Shown one piece after another: positions 7,419 through 14,598 of a stretch of DNA of 64,000 nt. A program made the translations under genes and the position numbers. The notes beneath the pieces are model-generated. The model was not told the DNA's origin. It did no database searches and saw only the letters and a program-made list of their open reading frames with translations. The stretch is from JADCGM01 sp943370355 (GTDB lineage: Bacteria > Pseudomonadota > Alphaproteobacteria > Sphingomonadales > Sphingomonadaceae), in NCBI GenBank assembly GCA_943370355.1, contig CALRQP020000008.1, positions 73,047 through 137,046 of the forward strand. The letters are read 5' to 3'. Position 1 is the first letter of the stretch, and every line of letters begins with the position of its first letter.

Positions 7419-8567
7419 ATGATCGACATGGATTATTACGAACTGCTGGAAGTCGAGCGCGGTGCCGACGAAAAGGTGCTGAAAAGCGCCTACCGCCGCC
7501 TCGCCATGCAATATCACCCCGACAAGAATCCGGGCTGCAAGGATTCGGAAAGCCGGTTCAAGGCGATTTCCGAAGCCTATGACTGCCTGAAGGACCCGCA
7601 GAAGCGCGCCGCCTATGACCGTTACGGCAAGGCAGCGTTCCAGAACGGCGGCGGTGGCGGCGGCGGCGGCGGATTCTCAGCTGACGACCTAGGCGGCTTC
7701 TCGGACATTTTCGAGAATATCTTCGGCGACTTCATGGGCGGCGGGCGTCAGCGCAGCCAGCGCCAGGGCGTCGGCCAGCGCGGCAACGACCTGCGCTACG
7801 ACCTCGAAATGACGTTCGAGGAAGCCTTCACCGGCAAGGATACCGAGCTGCTGCTCGATGTCTCGGCCAGCTGCGACCATTGCGCCGGCAAGGGCGCCAA
7901 ACCCGGCACCTCGGCGAAGACCTGCCATGGCTGCGGCGGTCGCGGGCAGGTTCGCATGTCGCAAGGCCTGTTCGTCGTCGAACGCGCCTGCCCGACCTGC
8001 CGCGGCGCCGGGCAGATCATTCCCGACCCCTGCAACTACTGCGGCGGCCTCGGCCGCGTCGAGCAGCGTAAGACGCTCAACGTCAAGGTGCCGGCCGGCG
8101 TCGATGACGGCACGCGCATCCGCGTGTCCGGCGAAGGCGAGGCTGGCATGCGCGGCGGCCCGGCCGGCGATCTTTACCTGTTCGTCAACCTGAGGCCGCA
8201 CAGCATTTTCAAGCGCGAGGGAACGACGCTGTTCGCAGCTGTGCCGGTCTCGCTGACCACCGTCGCGCTTGGCGGCGACATCGAAGTTCCGTGCCTCGAC
8301 CGCAAGGGCTGCTCGGTCCGCATTCCCGCGGGCACCCAGTCCGGCAAGCAGTTCCGCGTGCGCGGCCGCGGCTTCCCGGCCCTCAATGGCGGCGGCACCG
8401 GCGATCTGGTCATTCAGGTCGATGTCGAAACGCCGACCAAACTCAGCGCCCGGCAGCGCGAGTTGCTCGAAGAGTTTCAGGCACTTGAGGCCGAGGCACA
8501 AAGCTGCCCGAAATCGAGCGGCTTTTTCGCCAAGCTGAAGGACGCCTGGGACGCGGTCACCGATTGA
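7419..8567 (+). CDS. dnaJ: Chaperone protein DnaJ (type I Hsp40)
   Basis: Full-length type I J-protein, 382 aa. J domain: DYYELLEVERGADEKVLKSAYRR with the catalytic HPD in QYHPDKNPG. A Gly-rich linker follows (about residues 78-110). The zinc region carries four CxxCxGxG repeats (CDHCAGKG, CHGCGGRG, CPTCRGAG, CNYCGGLG). Substrate-binding beta domains end near residue 350. The ATG at 7419 is chosen over 7428 because GGGGGG at 7405-7410 sits eight bases upstream. Its TGA overlaps the next ATG by one base. Stimulates DnaK ATPase. Confidence 0.98.
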   Translation: MIDMDYYELLEVERGADEKVLKSAYRRLAMQYHPDKNPGCKDSESRFKAISEAYDCLKDPQKRAAYDRYGKAAFQNGGGGGGGGGFSADDLGGFSDIFENIFGDFMGGGRQRSQRQGVGQRGNDLRYDLEMTFEEAFTGKDTELLLDVSASCDHCAGKGAKPGTSAKTCHGCGGRGQVRMSQGLFVVERACPTCRGAGQIIPDPCNYCGGLGRVEQRKTLNVKVPAGVDDGTRIRVSGEGEAGMRGGPAGDLYLFVNLRPHSIFKREGTTLFAAVPVSLTTVALGGDIEVPCLDRKGCSVRIPAGTQSGKQFRVRGRGFPALNGGGTGDLVIQVDVETPTKLSARQRELLEEFQALEAEAQSCPKSSGFFAKLKDAWDAVTD

Positions 8568-8917
8568 TGGCGCGGCGGCGATCTGAGACGACGGTCGCCG
8601 CAACCCGTAAGGGCCTACCCGAACCGCTGCGCGCGGGACTTGAGCAGCTGTCAGGTCTCTCGCTTGCCGAGGTCGAAGTCCATCGCAATTCCGCCAAACC
8701 CGCGCAGCTCAATGCACTCGCCTATGCGCAGGGCTCGGACATCCATGTCATGTCCGGCAAGGATCGGCATGTCCCCCACGAGGCGTGGCATGTGGTTCAG
8801 CAAAGGCAGGGACGCGTACGGCCCACCGCGCAACTGCACCGTAGCGCGACAATCAACGACGATGCTGGTCTGGAAGCGGAAGCCGATCGAATGGGGAAAA
8901 AGGCGTCTGAGAGTTAG
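8567..8917 (+). CDS. Small DUF4157-like HExxH protein coupled to dnaJ
   Basis: A 116-aa protein beginning ARRRSETT after the ATG and overlapping the dnaJ stop by one base (TGATG), so translation is likely coupled. The N-terminal part (GLPEPLRAGLEQLSGLSLAEVEVH) and the motif PHEAWHVVQQRQGRVRP match the DUF4157 (putative peptidase, 'eCIS core') pattern. The family usually has HExxH with VVQQ, and here the helix is HEAWH. The tail LEAEADRMG is also typical. In other bacteria this domain occurs in large toxin-like proteins near contractile injection systems; here it stands alone and is linked to a chaperone operon. Activity unknown. Confidence 0.78.
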   Translation: MARRRSETTVAATRKGLPEPLRAGLEQLSGLSLAEVEVHRNSAKPAQLNALAYAQGSDIHVMSGKDRHVPHEAWHVVQQRQGRVRPTAQLHRSATINDDAGLEAEADRMGKKASES

Positions 8918-8924
8918 CCCCACA

Positions 8925-8955
8925 CTTGTGTGACAATCGGGCAACACTACATGGA
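8925..8955 (+). promoter_or_regulatory. Candidate RpoH-type promoter of clpB
   Basis: CTTG at 8925-8928, 17 bases, then ACTACATGG at 8946-8954. The layout matches the sites before hrcA and dnaK. The predicted start around 8961 gives a short leader of about 18 bases that still contains the AAAGGG ribosome-binding sequence at 8968-8973. Confidence 0.5.
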
Positions 8956-8978
8956 GTCGGACCAGGCAAAGGGCTGAC

Positions 8979-11555
8979 ATGAACATCGAAAAATTCACCG
9001 AGCGCGCCAAGGGTTTCCTGCAGGCCGCGCAGACCGTCGCGATACGGAACAGCCATCAGCGCGTTGCGCCCGAGCATCTGCTGAAGGCGCTCATCGAGGA
9101 TGAGCAGGGCATGGCTGCCGGACTGATCCGCGCGGCCGGCGGTGACCCCAAGGCGGCCGAGATCGCCACCGACGCGGCGCTGGCCAAAATCGCCAAGGTT
9201 AGCGGCTCAGGCGCGCAGCAGTTGCAGTGGGACAATGACACCGCGCGCATTCTCGACTCCGCCGAGCAGGTCGCGACCAAGGCGGGCGACAGCTTCGTCA
9301 CCGTCGAGCGTTTACTTCTCGCGCTGGCACTCGCCAAGGGCACGGCGGCGGGCGAGGCGCTCGCCAAGGCTGGCGTGACGGCGCAGGGCCTGAACAGCGC
9401 GATCGAAGGGCTGCGCAAGGGCCGCACCGCCGACACGGCGGGTGCCGAAGACCGCTATGATGCGCTCAAGAAATTCGCACGGGACCTGACGCAGGCGGCG
9501 CGCGACGGCAAGCTCGATCCCGTCATCGGCCGCGACGAGGAAATCCGCCGCACCATCCAGGTGCTGGCGCGCCGCACCAAGAATAATCCGGTACTGATCG
9601 GCGAACCCGGCGTCGGCAAGACGGCGATCGTCGAAGGCCTCGCGCTGCGCATCGTCAACGGCGATGTGCCCGACGGCCTCAAGGACAAGAAATTGATGGC
9701 GCTCGACATGGGCAGCCTGATCGCCGGCGCGAAATATCGCGGCGAGTTCGAGGAACGGCTGAAGGGCGTGCTTGACGAGGTCACCGCCGGTGCCGGCGAT
9801 ATCTTGCTGTTCATCGACGAGATGCACACGCTGATCGGGGCGGGCAAATCCGAAGGCGCGATGGATGCGTCCAACCTGCTCAAGCCCGCCCTCGCCCGCG
9901 GTGAGCTGCACTGTATCGGCGCGACGACGCTCGACGAATATCGCAAGCATGTCGAAAAGGACGCGGCGCTCGCGCGGCGCTTCCAGCCAGTGTTCGTCGG
10001 CGAACCGACCGTCGAGGACACAATCTCTATCCTGCGCGGCCTCAAGGAGAAATACGAACTCCACCACGGCATTCGCATCACCGATGGAGCCATCGTTGCC
10101 GCCGCGACGCTCAGCAACCGCTATATCGCCGACCGCTTCCTGCCCGACAAAGCCATCGACCTCATGGACGAGGCCGCGTCGCGGCTGCGCATGGAAGTCG
10201 AATCCAAGCCCGAGGAAATCGAGAATCTCGACCGGCGCATCATGCAGCTGAAGATCGAGCGCGAGGCGCTGAAGCGCGAGACCGACCGTGCCTCGAAGGA
10301 CCGGCTCGACGCGCTTGAGGACGAACTGGCCAATCTCGAGGAGCAGTCCGCCGCGCTCACCACGCGCTGGCAGGGCGAAAAGGACAAGCTCAACAGCGCC
10401 ACCAAGCTCAAGGAGCGGCTCGACGCGGCGCGGATCGAAGTCGATCAGGCCCAGCGAAATGGCGACTTCGCCAAGGCGGGCGAGCTCAGCTACGGCGTAA
10501 TCCCCGATCTCGAACGGCAATTGGCGGAAGCTGAGGCTGTCTCGGCAACCGCGATGCTGCGTGAGGAGGTCACCTCCGAAGACATCGCCGGCGTCGTCTC
10601 GCGCTGGACCGGCATCCCCGTCGATCGCATGCTCGAAGGAGAGCGCGAGAAGCTGCTGCAGATGGAAACGCAGCTCGGCAAGCGCGTCATCGGCCAGGCC
10701 GATGCCGTCAAGGCGGTGTCATCCGCCGTCCGCCGCGCACGCGCTGGACTGCAAGACCCCAACCGCCCCCTGGGCTCCTTCCTGTTCCTTGGGCCGACCG
10801 GCGTCGGCAAGACCGAGCTGACCAAGGCGCTCGCGCAATTCATGTTCGACGACGCCGCCGCAATGGTGCGCATCGACATGTCGGAATTCATGGAGAAGCA
10901 TTCGGTCGCCCGCCTGATCGGCGCGCCGCCGGGCTATGTCGGCTATGAAGAAGGCGGCGTGCTCACCGAAGCCGTCCGCCGCCGGCCCTATCAGGTCGTG
11001 CTGTTCGACGAGGTCGAGAAGGCGCACGGCGATGTCTTCAACATCCTGCTGCAGGTGCTCGACGACGGCCGGCTGACCGACGGTCAGGGCCGCACCGTCG
11101 ATTTCACCAATACGATCATCATCCTGACCTCGAACCTCGGCTCGCAATATATTGCCGCGTTGCGCGACGATCAGAAGGTCGAGGAGGTCGAGGCGCAGGT
11201 GATGGAGGTGGTGCGCGGCCATTTCCGCCCCGAATTCCTCAACCGGCTCGACGAGATCATCCTGTTCCACCGGCTGGCGCTCGAACATATGGGCGCGATC
11301 GTCGACATCCAGGTCGATCGCGTCGCGGCGCTGCTCAAGGATCGCAAGATCATGCTGGAACTCACTGACGCTGCCCGGCGCTGGCTGGCGCGGGTTGGCT
11401 ATGATCCGGTGTATGGCGCGCGACCGCTCAAACGGGCGGTGCAAAAGCATCTGCAGGACCCGCTTGCCGACCTGATCCTGCGCGGTGATGCGCCGGACGG
11501 GGCCACGATCCGGGTCGACGAGGGCGATGGGAAGCTGGCGCTGGTGGTGGCTTAG
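8979..11555 (+). CDS. clpB: ATP-dependent disaggregase ClpB (Hsp104)
   Basis: Hexameric AAA+ disaggregase of 858 aa, normal length. N domain MNIEKFTERAKGFL (repeat at about 82). First AAA+ module: Walker A GEPGVGKT near residue 208 and Walker B ILLFIDEMHTL. Coiled-coil middle domain at about residues 400-530 (EREALKRETDRASKDR). Second module: Walker A GPTGVGKT near 605, MSEFMEKHSVARLIGAPPGYVGYEEGG, and the C-terminal domain with YDPVYGARPLKRAVQ. Acts with DnaK/DnaJ/GrpE to rescue aggregates. Completes a heat-shock cluster within 9.3 kb. Confidence 0.99.
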   Translation: MNIEKFTERAKGFLQAAQTVAIRNSHQRVAPEHLLKALIEDEQGMAAGLIRAAGGDPKAAEIATDAALAKIAKVSGSGAQQLQWDNDTARILDSAEQVATKAGDSFVTVERLLLALALAKGTAAGEALAKAGVTAQGLNSAIEGLRKGRTADTAGAEDRYDALKKFARDLTQAARDGKLDPVIGRDEEIRRTIQVLARRTKNNPVLIGEPGVGKTAIVEGLALRIVNGDVPDGLKDKKLMALDMGSLIAGAKYRGEFEERLKGVLDEVTAGAGDILLFIDEMHTLIGAGKSEGAMDASNLLKPALARGELHCIGATTLDEYRKHVEKDAALARRFQPVFVGEPTVEDTISILRGLKEKYELHHGIRITDGAIVAAATLSNRYIADRFLPDKAIDLMDEAASRLRMEVESKPEEIENLDRRIMQLKIEREALKRETDRASKDRLDALEDELANLEEQSAALTTRWQGEKDKLNSATKLKERLDAARIEVDQAQRNGDFAKAGELSYGVIPDLERQLAEAEAVSATAMLREEVTSEDIAGVVSRWTGIPVDRMLEGEREKLLQMETQLGKRVIGQADAVKAVSSAVRRARAGLQDPNRPLGSFLFLGPTGVGKTELTKALAQFMFDDAAAMVRIDMSEFMEKHSVARLIGAPPGYVGYEEGGVLTEAVRRRPYQVVLFDEVEKAHGDVFNILLQVLDDGRLTDGQGRTVDFTNTIIILTSNLGSQYIAALRDDQKVEEVEAQVMEVVRGHFRPEFLNRLDEIILFHRLALEHMGAIVDIQVDRVAALLKDRKIMLELTDAARRWLARVGYDPVYGARPLKRAVQKHLQDPLADLILRGDAPDGATIRVDEGDGKLALVVA

Positions 11556-11596
11556 CAGGGCTTCGCCCGGTCGGCACAGAGAGCTATAGACTGGGC

Positions 11597-12589
11597 ATGT
11601 CAGACCTCGCGACCCTGTTGGCCCGTTCGCCCGACCTGCTGCCGCTGGCGTACGATCCCGAGCGCGATGCCATGCTGTTCGTCGATTTCGACCGCGCCGC
11701 CTATGAGCGCGCGAGCTTCCTCGATGAACGTCTGCTGGGAGACGTGCGCGCGCGCTGGGTGCCTGCAGAACAGGTCGTGCTCGCTGCGGCGGCGATGCCG
11801 ATGCCCAGTTGCAGCTTCATTTTCCACATCGGCCATGTTGGCTCGACGTTGCTGGCCCGGATGATCGGCGCGGCCGGTGCACATGTGCTGCGGGAGCCTG
11901 CCGCGCTCCGCGTGTTCGCAGGCGAGGGCGGCCTAACAAGCCGCGAGCCGCGTCTGGATGCGTTGCTTCGGCTCTGGTCGCGCACCTACACGCCAGGCCA
12001 GCTGTCCGTCGTAAAGGCATCAAGCTTTGTATCAGAAATCGCTGGCGAATTGCTCCACATGACCGGACAACCCGGACTGGCCATATCGGTTTCGGCCGAG
12101 GTCTATCTCGCTGGTATCCTCGGCGGGGCCATTTCCCGGCAGGAGATCGCGGCGGCCGCGCCGCTGCGCGCCACACGGTTGGTGCAGCGCCTGGGCGGAA
12201 TCGTCCCGGTTACCGGAGAGGGCGAGGCGATCGCGATGAGCTGGCTCTGCGAAATGACGGCCCTACTCGCCGCCGAGCCGGCTGATGCGCTCTTCTGGCT
12301 CGATTTCGAGGCATTCCTTGTCGAACCCGACGCCGGGCTGACCACTTGCTTGGATCATCTCAAGATCGAGGCGTCACCTGATGTCATAACGGCCATCGTG
12401 AACGGCCCATTGCTGACTCGTTATTCGAAGGCTCCCGAACATGCCTATACGCCAGGCCTGCGCCAAGCGGTGCTCGATAGAGCCCGCACTGACTTTGCGG
12501 ACGAGATTACTGCTGGACTCCGCTGGCTCGATGTAATGGCGGCTCAATGGCGAGACGCGGGACAGGCGCTCGAGCGAGCTGGGCGGTAG
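11597..12589 (+). CDS. Sulfotransferase-like P-loop protein (paralog 1)
   Basis: A 330-aa cytosolic protein of unknown function. Near residue 76 it has FIFHIGHVGSTLLARMI, resembling the 5'-phosphosulfate-binding loop of the sulfotransferase superfamily (RSGTT-type) but with HVGSTLLAR instead. Further landmarks shared with the gene at 13387 are LREPAAL, VVKASSF, and the C-terminal TRYSKAPEH followed by a helix ending DEITAGLRW. The start has no strong ribosome-binding site. It lies 41 bases after clpB but looks functionally tied to the TonB receptor region downstream. PAPS-dependent transfer is possible but unproven; kinase-like P-loop chemistry is an alternative. Confidence 0.68.
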   Translation: MSDLATLLARSPDLLPLAYDPERDAMLFVDFDRAAYERASFLDERLLGDVRARWVPAEQVVLAAAAMPMPSCSFIFHIGHVGSTLLARMIGAAGAHVLREPAALRVFAGEGGLTSREPRLDALLRLWSRTYTPGQLSVVKASSFVSEIAGELLHMTGQPGLAISVSAEVYLAGILGGAISRQEIAAAAPLRATRLVQRLGGIVPVTGEGEAIAMSWLCEMTALLAAEPADALFWLDFEAFLVEPDAGLTTCLDHLKIEASPDVITAIVNGPLLTRYSKAPEHAYTPGLRQAVLDRARTDFADEITAGLRWLDVMAAQWRDAGQALERAGR

Positions 12590-12710
12590 ATAGGCACCGA
12601 GATGCCCCGTTCGCCGACCATCATCCTTCAGCGATGGGCCTGACGGGTCGATAATCCGCATGACCCGGGCAATGGAAACTGGGGCCAATGATGCCTCGGT
12701 ACCGCCAGCG

Positions 12711-12968
12711 TCAGTTCGAAACCTGCCGGTTCGTATTGTCCATCAGCATCTTGCGCGCTTCGGCCGAATGTTGATCGTCGACATATTTCCACTGTTCGCG
12801 GGTCAGACAGGTCCGCCGTTTCTTGACCAGCGATCCGATCTCCGCCTCCGAGCGACAGATTTTCTTTTCCTCAACAGGCGGCGGGGTGGCAGGCGGCGCG
12901 CTCTGTGCCGCAGCGACCGATGCCAAGATCGTCGCCCCCAACAGGCTTGGCAGAATTTTCCCGATCAT
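12711..12968 (-). CDS. Small secreted two-Cys protein (paralog A)
   Basis: An 85-aa protein with a signal peptide (MIGKILPSLLGATILASVAAA, cut near AQS), a short Pro-rich stretch, then the core EEKKICRSEAEIGSLVKKR followed by RTCLTREQW. The ATG at 12968 has GGGGA 8-12 bases upstream; the frame also has a TTG two codons earlier that overlaps the neighbouring stop. The two Cys about 20 residues apart could form a disulfide in the periplasm. The core is shared with the next gene, and similar unnamed proteins occur widely in sphingomonads. Function unknown. Confidence 0.75.
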   Translation of the reverse strand: MIGKILPSLLGATILASVAAAQSAPPATPPPVEEKKICRSEAEIGSLVKKRRTCLTREQWKYVDDQHSAEARKMLMDNTNRQVSN

Positions 12969-12970
12969 GC

Positions 12971-13264
12971 TCAATTCCCCGACGGACGGCCGGCGCTGTC
13001 CTCGACCATCTTGCGCGCTTCGCGCTCCTGCTGTGCGTCAACGGCGAGCCATTGCGCCTTGGTAAGACAGGTCTTGCGTTTCTTGATCAACGAACCAGTT
13101 TCGATCGCTCCCCGGCAAATCTTCTTTTCCTCAACGGGTGCGGCAGCGGCGGTTGCATCCGGAGCGGTCGTTGCGCCCGCCGGATCGGCGGCGACGCAGG
13201 GCACCGACAGCGCTGCCGACACCAGTCCTGCGGCGACCATCAAAATTCTATTGCTGGAACGCAT
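12971..13264 (-). CDS. Small secreted two-Cys protein (paralog B)
   Basis: A 97-aa protein with signal peptide (MRSSNRILMVAAGLVSAALS, cleavage near CVAADP), an Ala/Thr-rich linker and the same core as its neighbour: EEKKICRGAIETGSLIKKR then KTCLTKAQW. The ATG at 13264 has a strong GGGAGG site; the open frame extends upstream but that part is the antisense of the 13387 gene leader. It ends three bases before the next gene's ATG, so the two form a small leftward operon of tandem duplicates. Confidence 0.76.
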   Translation of the reverse strand: MRSSNRILMVAAGLVSAALSVPCVAADPAGATTAPDATAAAAPVEEKKICRGAIETGSLIKKRKTCLTKAQWLAVDAQQEREARKMVEDSAGRPSGN

Positions 13265-13386
13265 TGAAACCTCCCGACAAACGTTCAAACGAAAGCATGT
13301 CATGCGGCGCGCCGATCGGGAAGCCCCAAATCGACGAAATGTCGCGACAGGTTGCGACGCTGCACCAGCCGGGCAATAACCGGGCG

Positions 13387-14418
13387 ATGACGCAAATCCG
13401 CCCCGATGGCGCGACGGTCGCACGTGACCCGCTGTGGCACGCGCACCGTTACGACCCGCAATATGACGCCTTCCATTTCCGCTACGTCCCCCGGGAGGCA
13501 CATCGGGCGTCTATCTTCCTAACCGACGAATATCTGCCGTCGGACGATGGTCCCGTTGTCGTAACCCGAAGTGAGGCGATCGCGAGCGCCGGGACACCGG
13601 CACCGCTCCATTTCATCTTCCACTCCGCTTTCTGCCTGTCGACACTGCTCGCCCGAGCCTTCGACGTCCCTGGCATCGCGATGGGGCTGAAGGAGCCGAT
13701 GGTATTCAACGACCTGTCGGGCTGGAAGCACCGGGGCGGCAAGCCTGCCGATATCGCGCGGGTACTCGACAGCGCGCTGACCATGCTGGCACGGCCGTTC
13801 GGGCCCGGCGAAACGGTCGTTGTCAAACCCTCGAACATCGTCAATCCGCTCATTGCCGCGGCGCTGGCAATGCGTCCAACATCGCATGCGCTGCTCCTCG
13901 AGGCGCCGCTGCGCACCTATCTGAGCTCGATCGCCAAGAAGGAAATGACGGGCCGCCTTTGGGTCAGAGACCTTCTGGTGAAGCTGCTCAAGGACGGCCT
14001 GATCGACCTCGGCTTCGAGCTGGAGGATTTCCTCGGCCAGACCGACTTGCAAGTCGCGGCGGTCGGCTGGCTGGCACAGCATGCGCTGTTCGCGCGATTG
14101 GCTGGGCAATATCCCGGACGCATACGGACGCTGGATAGTGAAACGCTGCTCGCGCAACCTGCCAAAGCGATGGCGGCGCTGGTCGCACATTTCGGGATGC
14201 CGCTGGACGAGGCAGCGATTTCCGAAATCGTGTCCGGCCCGGCCTTCACTCGCCACTCCAAATTCGGCACCGAATTCGGCGGCGAGGCGCGCGCCGCAGA
14301 ATATCGCGACGCAGCGGCTGTGCACGCCGACGAGATCGACAAGGCAGCGATCTGGGCCGAGGCGGTAGCGAACACGGCCGGAGTGTCGATGTCGCTGCCT
14401 GCATCGTTGCTGGGGTAA
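13387..14418 (+). CDS. Sulfotransferase-like P-loop protein (paralog 2)
   Basis: A 343-aa protein related to the 11597 product. Near residue 76 it reads FIFHSAFCLSTLLARAF, aligning with HIGHVGSTLLAR but without the loop Gly, so a degenerate P-loop. Shared landmarks: LKEPMVF, VVKPSNI, TRHSKFGTEF and a C-terminal helix with HADEI. The start MTQIRPDG is preferred because both paralogs begin near the HxYDPQYDAF / LAYDPERDAM alignment; an in-frame ATG at 13339 is the alternative. Convergent with the TonB-dependent receptor. Substrate unknown. Confidence 0.68.
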   Translation: MTQIRPDGATVARDPLWHAHRYDPQYDAFHFRYVPREAHRASIFLTDEYLPSDDGPVVVTRSEAIASAGTPAPLHFIFHSAFCLSTLLARAFDVPGIAMGLKEPMVFNDLSGWKHRGGKPADIARVLDSALTMLARPFGPGETVVVKPSNIVNPLIAAALAMRPTSHALLLEAPLRTYLSSIAKKEMTGRLWVRDLLVKLLKDGLIDLGFELEDFLGQTDLQVAAVGWLAQHALFARLAGQYPGRIRTLDSETLLAQPAKAMAALVAHFGMPLDEAAISEIVSGPAFTRHSKFGTEFGGEARAAEYRDAAAVHADEIDKAAIWAEAVANTAGVSMSLPASLLG

Positions 14419-14430
14419 CCCCCGACACGT

Positions 14431-14513
14431 CCCGTCATCCTGACGAACGTCAGGATCTCTCTCCGAGTAGCCGATACTCCCGACAAGATCCTGACGTTCG
14501 TCAGGATGACGGG
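14431..14513. repeat. 28-bp perfect inverted repeat with nested palindromes
   Basis: Left arm 14431-14458 and right arm 14486-14513 are exact reverse complements with 27 bases between them. Each arm contains the near-palindrome CCTGACGAACGTCAGG. The outer part, CCCGTCATCC, matches the dispersed GTCATCCCGG repeat at 37485 and 52241, with compensating changes in the stem. It lies between a convergent gene pair, so it may also act in termination. Confidence 0.9.
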
Positions 14514-14548
14514 CTCTCACCGGCGCACTCTCCTCTCCCCCAAAAAGA

Positions 14549-14576
14549 AAAGGGCGGACCCGAAGGTCCGCCCTTT
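14549..14576 (-). terminator. Rho-independent terminator of the TonB receptor gene
   Basis: Perfect 12-bp stem AAAGGGCGGACC/GGTCCGCCCTTT around the tetraloop CGAA. Read leftward it is followed by TTCTTTTTGG, a T-tract, 22 bases after the receptor stop. It could also terminate rightward transcription weakly. Confidence 0.88.
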
Positions 14577-14598
14577 CCTTTGGCAGTCGAAGTTCAGT

